Below, piece by piece: positions 18,455 through 27,419 of a stretch of DNA of 64,000 nt. The stretch covers positions 17,429-81,428 of the forward strand of contig CALURL010000009.1 of assembly GCA_944323155.1 (NCBI GenBank), read 5' to 3'. Source of the stretch: Candidatus Gastranaerophilales bacterium. GTDB taxonomy: Bacteria > Cyanobacteriota > Vampirovibrionia > Gastranaerophilales > Gastranaerophilaceae. A program made the position numbers and the translations under genes. The notes below the pieces were generated by a model. It saw only the letters and a program-made list of their open reading frames with translations. It ran no database searches and had not been told where the DNA came from. Each line of letters begins with the position of its first letter. Position 1 is the stretch's first letter.

Positions 18455-19222
18455 TTAAAAATTCAAAATTTCATTATTTTCAGGAATTACTACATTGTCT
18501 AATTGTAATTTCTTTATGTCATCTCTTGTTACTGTAAGGTGACTAACTGTATCCAGATGACTTGCAACAATTGTTGAAGATTTTGTATAAGCAGAAATTG
18601 CCTTTAAGTCTTCTGTATCCATAATCAATCGTTCATTATTTAAAAGCCTTGCACCACAAGCATTGACTATAATTATCTCCGGTTTAAAATTATCAATCGC
18701 ACTTTGAACTTCATTACACCAGATAGTATCTCCGGCAAGATATAAAGTTTTTTCATTATTCACGTTAAACACAACCCCCATAGCATCATATGGTATTCCC
18801 ATAGATTCACAGGCAGGTTTCACAACTTCTCTTCTGCCATGCTGGCATTGTGTTTTATAGAAAGTAATGTTTTCATAAATTGTACCGTTTTCAGATATCA
18901 CACTTACATTTTTAAAGCCTAATGATTTAATAATATTCAAATCATTATCTGATTGTACAAAAAATTGAATATTTTTATCCAGAGCCTCCGCAGCATAATT
19001 ATCCCAATGATCGGGATGATAATGAGTAAGTATAACTGCATCAACATTAACAATATCAGTAATATCTACCGGTAAATCAATTCTAGGCTGTCTGATATCA
19101 GAATTATATGCACCCTCAAAACCGGGCATATAATCTTTTGGTCCAAGCCACGGGTCAATTAAAAACCTCTTATTTCCATAAGTAATAATTAATGTTGCGT
19201 TTCTGATTTGATTAATTTGCAT
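18455..19222 (-). CDS. Metallo-beta-lactamase-fold hydrolase (UlaG-like)
   Basis: 255 residues. The metal motif HYHPDH is at 67-72; later ligands are in QCQHG, AGDTIW and ASHLDT. It lacks extra domains, resembling the UlaG/YtkL group of MBL-fold hydrolases. Good Shine-Dalgarno AGGAGG. It lies nine bases downstream of adenine deaminase on the same strand, so a shared transcript is likely. Substrate unknown. Confidence 0.85.
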   Translation of the reverse strand: MQINQIRNATLIITYGNKRFLIDPWLGPKDYMPGFEGAYNSDIRQPRIDLPVDITDIVNVDAVILTHYHPDHWDNYAAEALDKNIQFFVQSDNDLNIIKSLGFKNVSVISENGTIYENITFYKTQCQHGRREVVKPACESMGIPYDAMGVVFNVNNEKTLYLAGDTIWCNEVQSAIDNFKPEIIIVNACGARLLNNERLIMDTEDLKAISAYTKSSTIVASHLDTVSHLTVTRDDIKKLQLDNVVIPENNEILNF

Positions 19223-19231
19223 AAAAACCTC

Positions 19232-20959
19232 CTATAAAAACAAATCTGTAACTTCTAATTTTTTAACATCAATAAGTCCTTTATCAGTAATTTTTATCTC
19301 AGGAATTACAGATAATGAAAGAAATGCCATACTCATAAAGGGATCTGCAATTTGACAGCCGATTTTTTGAGACGCTGTTTCCAGTTCTGCAATTTTTTGT
19401 TTTACTTCTTCAAAAGGCTTGTCAGACATTAAGCCTGCAATTGGCAAAGGTAGATGAGCTAATGTTTTTCCATTTTCTACAATAATCTTGCCACCTTGAG
19501 ATTTGACAAGTTCAACAGCAGCATAATACATATCTGCATCATTTGTTCCGATAACTATCATATTGTGGCTGTCATGTGCGACAGTTGAGGCAATTGCTCC
19601 GGATTTTAAACCAAAACCTTTGACAAAACCAAGTCCGATATTTCCTGTGGCTTTATGTCTTTCGATTACTGCAATTTTCAAAATATCATTGTCGATATCT
19701 GAAACTGCCTGATTATCTTTAATTTTTGGAATCTCAACAGAAAGCTTTGTTATCAACTGTTTTGGTATAACATTTATTACTTTGATTTTATTTTTGCTTT
19801 GAGGAAGTTTTATCTGCAAATCTTCAAGGTTAAGATATTTGATATTAACAGACCCTCTAAGCGCAGGAAGTTTAAACGCATTCATATCAACAATTGTTTT
19901 ACCATTTTGCGCAACAAGCTGACCGTTTTTAAAAACCATGGCAGGTTCAAAAGTTTCAAGATTTTCAAAAACTGCAATATCCGCTTTATACCCAGGTGCA
20001 ATTGCGCCAAGATTTGGGAGTTTAAAATATTCTGCTGTGTTAATGCTTGCCATTTGAATAGCTTTAATCGGATTTACACCGTTTTTCACAGCTTTTTTAA
20101 CCATTCTTGAAATATGTTTTGTAAGATGCTTAGGATGCCTGTCATCTGTTACAAACACACATTTTCTGGTATTATACTGCTTCATTACAGGGATTAACGG
20201 TTCCAAATCTCTTGCGCCTGTGGCTTCTCTAATCATCAAATACATTCCAAGCCGCAGTTTTTCAATTGCTTCTTCAGAAGTTGTGCATTCGTGATCGGAG
20301 GCAATACCTGAGGCGACATAAGCATTTAAATCTTTTCCGCCCAAATGCGGTGCATGCCCGTCAATTCTTTTGTTCTTATCAAGCCCTAATTGAATTTTGC
20401 TCAATACGCTGTTATCACAAGAAATTACACCAGGGAAATTCATCATCTCTGCAATACCTAAAACCCATGGAGCATCAATTAATAGTGCCAGATCATAACT
20501 GTTAAGTTCAACGCCTGAAGTTTCCAAATCAGTCGCAGGAACACAAGACGGAAGCATCATATAAACATCAAGCGGAAGATTTTTTGTCGCCTCTCTCATA
20601 AAACTAATTCCCTGTAATCCCATAACATTTGCAATTTCATGCGGATCAGCTATTACAGTTGTTGTACCGGATGCAAGAACAAGCTTTGCAAACTCAGAAG
20701 GCATTAACATAGAACTTTCCAGATGCACATGCCCGTCTATAAATGACGGGGTTACATAAGCACCATTAACATCAATTTCTTTTTTACCTTTATATCCTTT
20801 ATCAATACCTGCAATTGTATCGCCGATTATTGCAATATCAGTTTCATAAATCTCTTCTGATAAAACATTTACTAACTTTGCATTTTTTATAACTAAATCG
20901 GCTAATTCATCGCCTTTGCTAACCTTTATAATTTCTTCCAAATTTTTCATATTTCTCAT
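19232..20959 (-). CDS. ade: Adenine deaminase
   Basis: Converts adenine to hypoxanthine and ammonia in purine salvage. The start is ATG 20959, five bases after AAAAGG; a GTG at 20965 is the alternative. The amidohydrolase metal motif is HVHLESS (77-83) and DPHEIANV lies downstream. The C-terminal AdeC-specific domain includes HDSHN. 575 residues is the usual AdeC length, distinct from eukaryotic-type adenosine deaminases. Confidence 0.95.
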   Translation of the reverse strand: MRNMKNLEEIIKVSKGDELADLVIKNAKLVNVLSEEIYETDIAIIGDTIAGIDKGYKGKKEIDVNGAYVTPSFIDGHVHLESSMLMPSEFAKLVLASGTTTVIADPHEIANVMGLQGISFMREATKNLPLDVYMMLPSCVPATDLETSGVELNSYDLALLIDAPWVLGIAEMMNFPGVISCDNSVLSKIQLGLDKNKRIDGHAPHLGGKDLNAYVASGIASDHECTTSEEAIEKLRLGMYLMIREATGARDLEPLIPVMKQYNTRKCVFVTDDRHPKHLTKHISRMVKKAVKNGVNPIKAIQMASINTAEYFKLPNLGAIAPGYKADIAVFENLETFEPAMVFKNGQLVAQNGKTIVDMNAFKLPALRGSVNIKYLNLEDLQIKLPQSKNKIKVINVIPKQLITKLSVEIPKIKDNQAVSDIDNDILKIAVIERHKATGNIGLGFVKGFGLKSGAIASTVAHDSHNMIVIGTNDADMYYAAVELVKSQGGKIIVENGKTLAHLPLPIAGLMSDKPFEEVKQKIAELETASQKIGCQIADPFMSMAFLSLSVIPEIKITDKGLIDVKKLEVTDLFL

Positions 20960-21026
20960 TCTCACCTTTTTACCATAATAGCATGAGGAAAATTTTTATA
21001 ATATAGATTAATTTAAAATTTTAGAT

Positions 21027-21032
21027 TATAAT
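21027..21032 (+). promoter_or_regulatory. -10 box of a leaderless gene
   Basis: TATAAT six bases before the ATG at 21039, with no Shine-Dalgarno; transcription should begin at or next to the start codon. Confidence 0.65.
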
Positions 21033-21038
21033 AGAATT

Positions 21039-21698
21039 ATGGATTTTGATATAGAAATTTGGTTACAAGAACTTACAAAACGCTTATTTGATACGTTCAA
21101 TGAGCGGATAAAATTCTTCGGACTCCAAGGAAGCTATAAGCGCGGCGAAGCTAACGAGAATAGCGATGTTGATCTGGTTGTTATTTTTGATAAATTAAAT
21201 TTTGAAGATTTGCAAAGATACAGAAATGTTATTCAATCAATGCCGTTTTCTGAAAAAGCCTGCGGCTTTGCTGCTGATGAAAAACAAATTAGAAATTGGC
21301 CTAAATATGACCTGTTTCAACTATCAAATGACACAGTTTCTTTGTATGGAAATCTTGAAGATTTTATCCCTGAGATTACCAAAACAGACGTTGAAGAGTT
21401 TGTAAAAATTAATCTGGCAAATCTATTCCATATGCTAAACCATGCATTTATCTTTGAAAATAAAAGCATTGATGTTTTAAAATCTGCATACAAAACAGCT
21501 TTTTTCATACTACAAGGGAAATATTATATTCAAAGTTCAAAATATATTCCGACTAAACAGGAATTGGCTGACAAAATTCAAGGAATAGAAAAACAAATTT
21601 TATTAACCAATATCAACTGGGAATCACTTGAAATTGGAAACAACAAAAACTTTTACTATGAAACAATTCTAAATTGGATTGCTGAAAATATTACTTGA
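21039..21698 (+). CDS. Nucleotidyltransferase-domain protein (MNT type)
   Basis: 219 residues. The pol-beta nucleotidyltransferase motif is GSYKRGEANENSDVDL: GS at 31-32 and DxD at 43-45. Residues 115-215 are helical and HEPN-like (LANLFHMLNHAFIF, SAYKTAFFILQGKYYIQ). MNT-HEPN architecture occurs in antibiotic nucleotidyltransferases and in toxin-antitoxin pairs, where the MNT AMPylates the HEPN toxin; here both regions are on one chain and no partner gene is adjacent. Leaderless promoter. It overlaps the end of the Mur ligase by eight bases. Confidence 0.8.
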   Translation: MDFDIEIWLQELTKRLFDTFNERIKFFGLQGSYKRGEANENSDVDLVVIFDKLNFEDLQRYRNVIQSMPFSEKACGFAADEKQIRNWPKYDLFQLSNDTVSLYGNLEDFIPEITKTDVEEFVKINLANLFHMLNHAFIFENKSIDVLKSAYKTAFFILQGKYYIQSSKYIPTKQELADKIQGIEKQILLTNINWESLEIGNNKNFYYETILNWIAENIT

Positions 21699-23076
21699 TA
21701 GCATTTTTCAAAAGAGTAATGGTTTTATATAAACCTATTGAATGTGATGATTTTACAAAAATATAATCCCCATCCTTAATCCAGTTCATAATATCTTTGT
21801 TTAATTCATCAACATTTTCGTAATACTCTCCGGCATAATCAAATTTAATTACATCCCATAGGGGTTTCATCTCTTGAGAGCACAAAATCACACGTGCAGG
21901 ATTTATTCTTTTTATTGTTTCAGCAAGTTCAAGATGATATTTTTCAGAGTCTTTTCCACACTCTGTCATCCCGCCGAGAATTAACAAACGCGATTTGTCA
22001 TCACCTGCAAACATTTTATAAAAACCTTCAAGAGAAGCCTTCATTGAAACAGGGTTCGCATTATAAGACTCGTCCATAACCGTAATATTTCTATCAGGCG
22101 GAATTTTTCCGCTAAAAATTTCTCCGCGGCCGGATAAAGATTTAAAATTGTATAATTTTTCTATTGCCTCATCAGGCGAAATCCCGCATTCCATAGCAGC
22201 AGCAACAGACATTCCAATATCAAGAAGAATATGTTTTGGCAAAGGTTCATCAGAAACCTTATAACTTTTACCTTCTATAACAAGGCTGTCTGAATCTTCG
22301 CTAACTACCCTTATATTACTGTCCAAACTTTCACCGACTGTCACAAGCTTTAACTTTCTTTCTGCAATCATATCTTCAAAAATATCGAAATAAGGAATTT
22401 CACGGTATAAAATTGCTGCCCCCCCCCCTGACATTGAAGAAAATATTCTGCTTTTTCTAAAAGCAACATCACGTAAGGTTTCGTTACCTGTCAAATGAAC
22501 AGGGGCTATCGTTGTTATTATTGCAATATCCGGAACTGTCAAAGATGAATTTCTCAACATCCCGCCGCCAACAGATGTTTCAATAATCCAATAAGGATCT
22601 TCCACAGAAAAAGTTGTCATATTCCAGCCTATTCCCCAGGAAGTATTTGTTTTATTAAGGTTTGAACTTGCGCCGTAATCTTTTAGGATATCATAAACCA
22701 TACTAGTTGTGGTTGATTTACCTGAACTTCCTGTTATTGCAATAACTTTACCTTTGTAATGACTTCTTATATACCTTGCATAAGCAAATATAGCTTCGCT
22801 TGTATCATCAACCTCAATTACCGGTTTGTTATACTGAAATAATTCTTGAGCATGCCCTTTTGAACACATCAAGGCAGAAGCTTTGTCCATAATAAGGCTT
22901 CTGTGCTGCGGCATAATCCCTCTTTTTTCATCATCAAAACGAATTAATGCAATATGATCTTGTTTAAAACCGTCATACCAGATTTTTAAACCACTTGCAC
23001 TCCAGCCAGCAGGCATATTGTAAAATCTGCAATAAGGATAACTTTCTATAAGTTTTTCTTTTGTCCAAAAATTCAT
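21691..23076 (-). CDS. Mur ligase family protein (MurF-like), contains G10 tract
   Basis: ATP-dependent amide ligase of the Mur family. The start is ATG 23076, four bases after the upstream stop; a GTG at 23118 would overlap that gene. The P-loop is GSSGKST (116-122), the middle domain has NKTNTSWGIGWNMT and the metal-carbamate region, and the C-terminal domain has GRGEIF and DESYNANPVSMKASL, as in MurF. The N-terminal 110 residues differ from standard MurF, so this may be a paralogue with another substrate. Ten G in a row (22419-22428 on the + strand as C) encode SGGGA in the frame shown. Confidence 0.88.
   Translation of the reverse strand: MNFWTKEKLIESYPYCRFYNMPAGWSASGLKIWYDGFKQDHIALIRFDDEKRGIMPQHRSLIMDKASALMCSKGHAQELFQYNKPVIEVDDTSEAIFAYARYIRSHYKGKVIAITGSSGKSTTTSMVYDILKDYGASSNLNKTNTSWGIGWNMTTFSVEDPYWIIETSVGGGMLRNSSLTVPDIAIITTIAPVHLTGNETLRDVAFRKSRIFSSMSGGGAAILYREIPYFDIFEDMIAERKLKLVTVGESLDSNIRVVSEDSDSLVIEGKSYKVSDEPLPKHILLDIGMSVAAAMECGISPDEAIEKLYNFKSLSGRGEIFSGKIPPDRNITVMDESYNANPVSMKASLEGFYKMFAGDDKSRLLILGGMTECGKDSEKYHLELAETIKRINPARVILCSQEMKPLWDVIKFDYAGEYYENVDELNKDIMNWIKDGDYIFVKSSHSIGLYKTITLLKNAIK
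22419..22428 (-). repeat. Homopolymeric G10 tract in coding sequence
   Basis: A run of ten C on the + strand (ten G in the coding sequence) inside the Mur ligase gene. No other G or C run of this length occurs in this AT-rich window. At ten bases the frame is open; 9 or 11 would shift it and truncate the ligase. Confidence 0.9.
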
Positions 23077-23080
23077 CTGA

Positions 23081-23452
23081 CTAAAAACCCATTGGCGCAA
23101 ACATTCCGCCCATTCCACCCTGCATCATTAACATGCTGTTTGAGCTGTCATAGTTTTGAGGGAAATTGCTATAATTCATTGGTGCACGTCTTACAGCATC
23201 AGGATCCTGATTAACTATTTGTCTTGCAGAAACAGGACGGTGTGAAAAATTAATTTCTCCCTCATCATCCATTTCCACCATTCCTTCTTCATACTGCAAA
23301 TCAGAGGCAGACAATGGCGGAACTTTAAAATTTGATTTATTAGTCATTCCAGAAAACTTGTTTGCAGGAGTCATATTAACATTCACTTCATCTGCCATTG
23401 CAGGAAGAGTCAAAATTGTCAAAAAAGATAATAGAAGTAATTTTTTTATCAT
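23081..23452 (-). CDS. Small secreted protein, Met-rich C-terminus
   Basis: Signal peptide MIKKLLLLSFLTILTLPAMA (cleaved near residue 20), then a hydrophilic, acidic 100 residues with Met/Gly-rich end (MLMMQGGMGGMFAPMGF). Start ATG 23452 with GAGGTG six bases upstream. Unrecognised; probably periplasmic or surface. It precedes the Mur ligase by four bases, so they are co-transcribed. Confidence 0.8.
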   Translation of the reverse strand: MIKKLLLLSFLTILTLPAMADEVNVNMTPANKFSGMTNKSNFKVPPLSASDLQYEEGMVEMDDEGEINFSHRPVSARQIVNQDPDAVRRAPMNYSNFPQNYDSSNSMLMMQGGMGGMFAPMGF

Positions 23453-23508
23453 ATTCACCTCAAATTTTTAATTACATTATATCAGAAATTAATAAAATAA
23501 AAAAACTT

Positions 23509-24255
23509 TTAACAATTTTTTATTAACTTCAATACTGCACTGTGCCTGTTTGTTGTGGCGTTTTCTTTTCTATAGGAAAAGAACATATCATTATCACATA
23601 CAGTACAATAAGGACAAACATCAATTTCTTCAACGCCTGCTTCCAGCAATTGCTGTTTATTAATGTTTTTCAAATCAACAAAAATTTCACCGTTTCGTAT
23701 TTCAAAAAGCCCTGAAAAATCATTTACCGTGGCTTTTAATTTTTCCAAAACTTCTTGTCCTACATTATAGCAGCACATAGAAATTGCAGGCCCTATAACG
23801 GCTTGAATATCTTCAGGATTTGAGCCAAAATCCTTAACCATTTTTTCCACAGTAACTACAGCGATTTTACCTGCTGTACCGCGCCAGCCGGCATGAGATA
23901 CTGCTCCGATATTTAGTTTTTTATCATAAAGAATTACAGGAGTGCAGTCAGCAAAGTTCAAAAAAATTGCGTTCTCAAAATTATCCAAAATCAATCCGTC
24001 AGTATCAGGATAATTTTTCTTGTCAGGGTTAACTTTTTCAACATTATTTGTATGCGTCTGCGATGGTGTTATAAGCTTGTTTTCACTAATTTTCAGGTAA
24101 TCACAGATAATCTTTTTATTTTCATTGACTGCTGTTTCATATTCAGCCTCTTTGGTTTTTATAAAGCTTTCCCGTGTTGTGAAAAAATGTTCAACTCCGC
24201 TTAATATATCACTTCTTAAAACTTTTTTACCGTTAATTTCATCAAAATAAAACAT
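23509..24255 (-). CDS. pgeF: Peptidoglycan editing factor / multicopper-polyphenol-oxidase-like PgeF
   Basis: 248 residues of the YfiH/LACC1 family. The zinc site is visible as SQTHTNNV, NFADCTPV and SHAGWRGT, and the tail has CPYCTVCDNDMFFSYR. Family members act as purine nucleoside phosphorylase/adenosine deaminase and, in E. coli, in peptidoglycan precursor editing. There is no Shine-Dalgarno; TATAAT lies exactly six bases before the ATG. Confidence 0.93.
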   Translation of the reverse strand: MFYFDEINGKKVLRSDILSGVEHFFTTRESFIKTKEAEYETAVNENKKIICDYLKISENKLITPSQTHTNNVEKVNPDKKNYPDTDGLILDNFENAIFLNFADCTPVILYDKKLNIGAVSHAGWRGTAGKIAVVTVEKMVKDFGSNPEDIQAVIGPAISMCCYNVGQEVLEKLKATVNDFSGLFEIRNGEIFVDLKNINKQQLLEAGVEEIDVCPYCTVCDNDMFFSYRKENATTNRHSAVLKLIKNC

Positions 24256-24261
24256 AAAAAT

Positions 24262-24267
24262 ATTATA
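24262..24267 (-). promoter_or_regulatory. -10 box of leaderless pgeF
   Basis: TATAAT, then six bases, then ATG at 24255. Confidence 0.65.
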
Positions 24268-24274
24268 TCATAAA

Positions 24275-26257
24275 TTAACTTTTAATAATATCATTTTTAA
24301 GCAGGTCTTTGTTAACATGGTTTAATACATCATACTTGTATGTCTCATAACCCTTAATTTTTCCTTCATCAGAAAGTGCTTGAACTGTGTTTAAATTTTT
24401 AACAAGATTATGTTTCATCATTCTATGGTGTTTTATAAAATAAGAGAAAGAATCGCCGCCTTTTTCTTTATTACATTCTTTGCACATAACAACAAGATTT
24501 TTCTTATTATCACTTCCGCCAAGAATAGATGCCTCTAGATGATCTTTCGTTGCAACAGAACCGCTGAATATATTCATAAATATAACTTTCATTTTGTCAT
24601 CAGCCGGATAGGAAGACATATCTTTATACAATAAACGCTGAGCTCTATACTTTTTATTTATATTAGCACGCATTTTATAAAATAAATCATCTTTACCAAG
24701 TCCTTCCATCTTGCCTATAGTTTGAGATAAAAGCGCAACATAATCATTCATCGGAAACGCATTTTTACTATTTAATTTTATAAATCGCTCAGACTGTTTT
24801 ATATATTCCTTAAAACAGTTTCTTGTCTGCTTGTGGTATTTGCCAAGTAATTTCGGAGAACTTAATTTGTTGTTATATGCTTCCAGAGTAACTTTAATGG
24901 ACTTATTAAAATATGATTTAAGCGCCTTTAACATATCTTCCTGTGAAATCTTTGGATTTTCTTGAAGAAGTCTCTGGAATTCTTCAACTAAAGGTTTGTA
25001 AATATTTCTTACATATTCCATATGAGAGTTTACAAAATCATTCAATTCATGCATATCTTTTGTTTTAAAAATCTCATCTTCGAGTGCAAGCCGCTGTTTA
25101 TGAGTAATAGTTTTTTGACCGCAGCAGGCGCATGGAATATCTTCAACATTCACAAGCTCAAAATCAAAATTTTTAACTTCATCTACAAACATTTTACATT
25201 TCAGTTTAAATAAAGCGCCTTCTTCCCTAAATTTTCCCTGCTTTGCGAGATTTTTCACAAGACGATTAACCTCAACAGGATAATTAAGATTATTATAAAA
25301 TTTACCTTCCAAAGCGGCATTGCTTATATCTTCAATATAATTATCAAAATTATTGATAATACTTTGATCCTGAAGGATTTCTGTAGGAAGATTTATACAA
25401 TTTTCTTTACACTGGCGGCATTCTAAAATTTTATTATAATTTGCAGTATTACCTTCTTTAAGATTTTTTGAAACATGATTAATCATTCCCTCTGATTGTC
25501 CGAAAAGATTTCTCAAAACAATTTCAAGACGCGACATATTATTACCTTTTGCAACATTGCTGTTTGTAAACACAAAACAATACGAATTTGCATCACGAAT
25601 TTTATTTTTTAATTTCTGATAAATTTCCCATTTATCTTTTGCTTCTAGATTATAAAGAGTTTCTGCCAGCATATACTTATATGATTTATAATTTGTGTCA
25701 CCACGTTCAACCAATTTAAATAATTCAGACTTATATTTATAACAAATCTCTTTATCATGTTCAGAAAGCTTTTGTGACTTCATATATTCATTAATATCAC
25801 TATTAGTTCTTTTCAAAACACCAAGATATCTCTTAATAGAACCTGCACTCAAAACATTCAAAAGATGTTCCAATTTCAAACCAGGAACTTTCTGTAAAAA
25901 ATCTTCGCTGTATTTTATAGCCGGTTTAAAAATTGGATTAATATTTTCTTCATGCTTTTTCAAAAAATTTATAAAATCAGCAGGAGTTTTTATATTGTTT
26001 TTACCCTCTTCAACCAATTCCTCGAAATTTTCTTTATTAAGCATAATAGTGTTGCACATTGGACAGTGTATACCACGGAGCGACATAAGCTGTTCTGTAA
26101 GATAATTATCCTGCATGCCTCTAAAATTTAAAGGGAAATATGATAAGCATGGCAACATAGTAGAATTTTGAGTCTGCTCAGGCTTTTCATGTTTAACCAA
26201 ATTATTATGATAATTACTATTTATATTAAATGAGGGTAATATTTTTATGACTTGCAT
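24275..26257 (-). CDS. Large HNH-nuclease-like protein with zinc knuckles, 660 aa
   Basis: It begins MQVIKILPSFNINSN and has PLNFRG at residues 43-48, close to the tag on other proteins here. Zinc pairs: CPMC near 64 and CRQCKENC near 275, then CACCGQKT near 385. The last 90 residues carry an HNH/McrA-like end: KDHLEASILGG, NLVVMCKECNKEKGG. In this family DH, N and the CxxC pair are the catalytic and zinc residues. The middle is helical. It could cut nucleic acid or be a structural zinc protein; there is no adjacent immunity or methylase gene. Confidence 0.75.
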   Translation of the reverse strand: MQVIKILPSFNINSNYHNNLVKHEKPEQTQNSTMLPCLSYFPLNFRGMQDNYLTEQLMSLRGIHCPMCNTIMLNKENFEELVEEGKNNIKTPADFINFLKKHEENINPIFKPAIKYSEDFLQKVPGLKLEHLLNVLSAGSIKRYLGVLKRTNSDINEYMKSQKLSEHDKEICYKYKSELFKLVERGDTNYKSYKYMLAETLYNLEAKDKWEIYQKLKNKIRDANSYCFVFTNSNVAKGNNMSRLEIVLRNLFGQSEGMINHVSKNLKEGNTANYNKILECRQCKENCINLPTEILQDQSIINNFDNYIEDISNAALEGKFYNNLNYPVEVNRLVKNLAKQGKFREEGALFKLKCKMFVDEVKNFDFELVNVEDIPCACCGQKTITHKQRLALEDEIFKTKDMHELNDFVNSHMEYVRNIYKPLVEEFQRLLQENPKISQEDMLKALKSYFNKSIKVTLEAYNNKLSSPKLLGKYHKQTRNCFKEYIKQSERFIKLNSKNAFPMNDYVALLSQTIGKMEGLGKDDLFYKMRANINKKYRAQRLLYKDMSSYPADDKMKVIFMNIFSGSVATKDHLEASILGGSDNKKNLVVMCKECNKEKGGDSFSYFIKHHRMMKHNLVKNLNTVQALSDEGKIKGYETYKYDVLNHVNKDLLKNDIIKS

Positions 26258-26381
26258 ATAATGAGTAAAGTTCAGACATATAATTTTTTGCTAAAATATG
26301 ACGATTAGTTAATATAAAAATACAATTGCAAAAAATAAATAAACATGTTAATATTTTTCGGGTTAAACAAAGGAGACTTAT

Positions 26382-27020
26382 ATGAAAGAAAGTTTACAAA
26401 AGTATTTGGTAGAATTTATCGGGACGTTATTTCTGGTATTAACAGCCGGATGTTCTATTTTCGGCAACGGGCAAACAATTCCTGCCATTGCAATCGGGCT
26501 AATATTAATGGTAATGGTTTATGCAGGCGGACAAATTTCAGGCGGACATTACAATCCTGCTGTTTCACTTGCAGCAGCAATAAGAGGAGCTCTTGGATGG
26601 CGTCATATAGCTTTCTACTTTATTGCACAAATTTTAGGCGGACTAATTGCTGTATGTGCGGTTAAATATGCTGTTGTTGTTCCTCCAATAGAAGCTATGC
26701 CTAATTTTAATATCCCTGCATTAATTCTTGGAGAATTTTTATTCACATTTGCACTGTGTTATGTTGTTTTGCTGACTGCAACATCAAAAGCTGTTGAAGG
26801 TAATTCATTCTACGGTCTTGCAATAGGTTCAACTGTTACCGCAGGAATATTTGCAGTAAGTTCTTTTTGCTTAGCAGCATTCAATCCTGCTGTTGCAACA
26901 GCGTTTTTTGCACTCGGTGTTATTAACCTTAAATCATGGTTAATTGTAATAGCAGCAGAACTTGTTGCAGGTGCACTGGCTGCACTGGTTTATAAATTCT
27001 TATCTAACGACAGAACATAG
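26382..27020 (+). CDS. MIP-family channel (aquaporin-like), ar/R arginine absent
   Basis: 212 residues with six hydrophobic segments. Both NPA boxes are present: GGHYNPAVS (58-60) and AAFNPAVAT (168-170). In typical aquaporins the second NPA is followed by Arg of the selectivity filter; here it is Val. The glycerol-facilitator insertions are absent, so the length is AqpZ-like. The changed filter suggests a solute other than water or glycerol; substrate unknown. Strong Shine-Dalgarno AAAGGAG. Confidence 0.9.
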   Translation: MKESLQKYLVEFIGTLFLVLTAGCSIFGNGQTIPAIAIGLILMVMVYAGGQISGGHYNPAVSLAAAIRGALGWRHIAFYFIAQILGGLIAVCAVKYAVVVPPIEAMPNFNIPALILGEFLFTFALCYVVLLTATSKAVEGNSFYGLAIGSTVTAGIFAVSSFCLAAFNPAVATAFFALGVINLKSWLIVIAAELVAGALAALVYKFLSNDRT

Positions 27021-27041
27021 AAAAAATAAAATTCAAAAAAT

Positions 27042-27079
27042 AAAACATCCTCTTTTATTTTTAAAAAGAGGATGTTTTT
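27042..27079 (+). terminator. Terminator between convergent genes
   Basis: Stem AAAACATCCTCTTTT / AAAGAGGATGTTTTT with T run; serves the MIP gene and possibly the Cys-rich gene. Confidence 0.9.
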
Positions 27080-27081
27080 CA

Positions 27082-27309
27082 TTAATTACGTCCGGTTTCC
27101 GATTTTATATCATCCTTAAAGCACTGACATGACGGGCTGAAAGTTCCATCACAGCATTTAGTTCTTCCGCCGAAACAACCGCAGACACCGCCATGGTGAG
27201 AACAACATCCGCGTCCGGCAAGCAGAATATTCGCATATGCCTGCATTGATAAATTCAGTCCAAATCCTAAAACAAAAGCTGCAGCAATTAATGCAAAAAA
27301 CTTTTTCAT
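27082..27309 (-). CDS. Small secreted cysteine- and histidine-rich protein, 75 aa
   Basis: Signal peptide to about residue 26 (MKKFFALIAAAFVLGFGLNL...AYA). The mature part of about 49 residues has nine Cys: GCCSHHGGVCGCFGGRTKCC then CDGTFSPSCQCF. CSHHGG and CDGT.SP are shared with small secreted proteins of Proteobacteria. It may bind metal or be disulfide-bonded. Shine-Dalgarno GGAGAATG. Confidence 0.8.
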   Translation of the reverse strand: MKKFFALIAAAFVLGFGLNLSMQAYANILLAGRGCCSHHGGVCGCFGGRTKCCDGTFSPSCQCFKDDIKSETGRN

Positions 27310-27407
27310 AAAACATTCTCCATATTAATCCACATTATGATAATAATACAGATAAAAATTTTTAGAAACTAGCCGTCTGGTTAATACCCGTATAGTATAA
27401 ATTTTTA

Positions 27408-27413
27408 TACAAT
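27408..27413 (+). promoter_or_regulatory. -10 box of a leaderless gene
   Basis: TACAAT six bases before the ATG at 27420; no Shine-Dalgarno. Confidence 0.6.
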
Positions 27414-27419
27414 AACTTA

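Noticed and set aside
19799..20505. Two plus-strand frames inside the adenine deaminase gene
   Set aside because: Antisense to a well conserved enzyme; no ribosome-binding sites.
21039..21698. Toxin-antitoxin MNT-HEPN pair
   Set aside because: Only one gene is present; the HEPN-like part is on the same chain, so no separate toxin.
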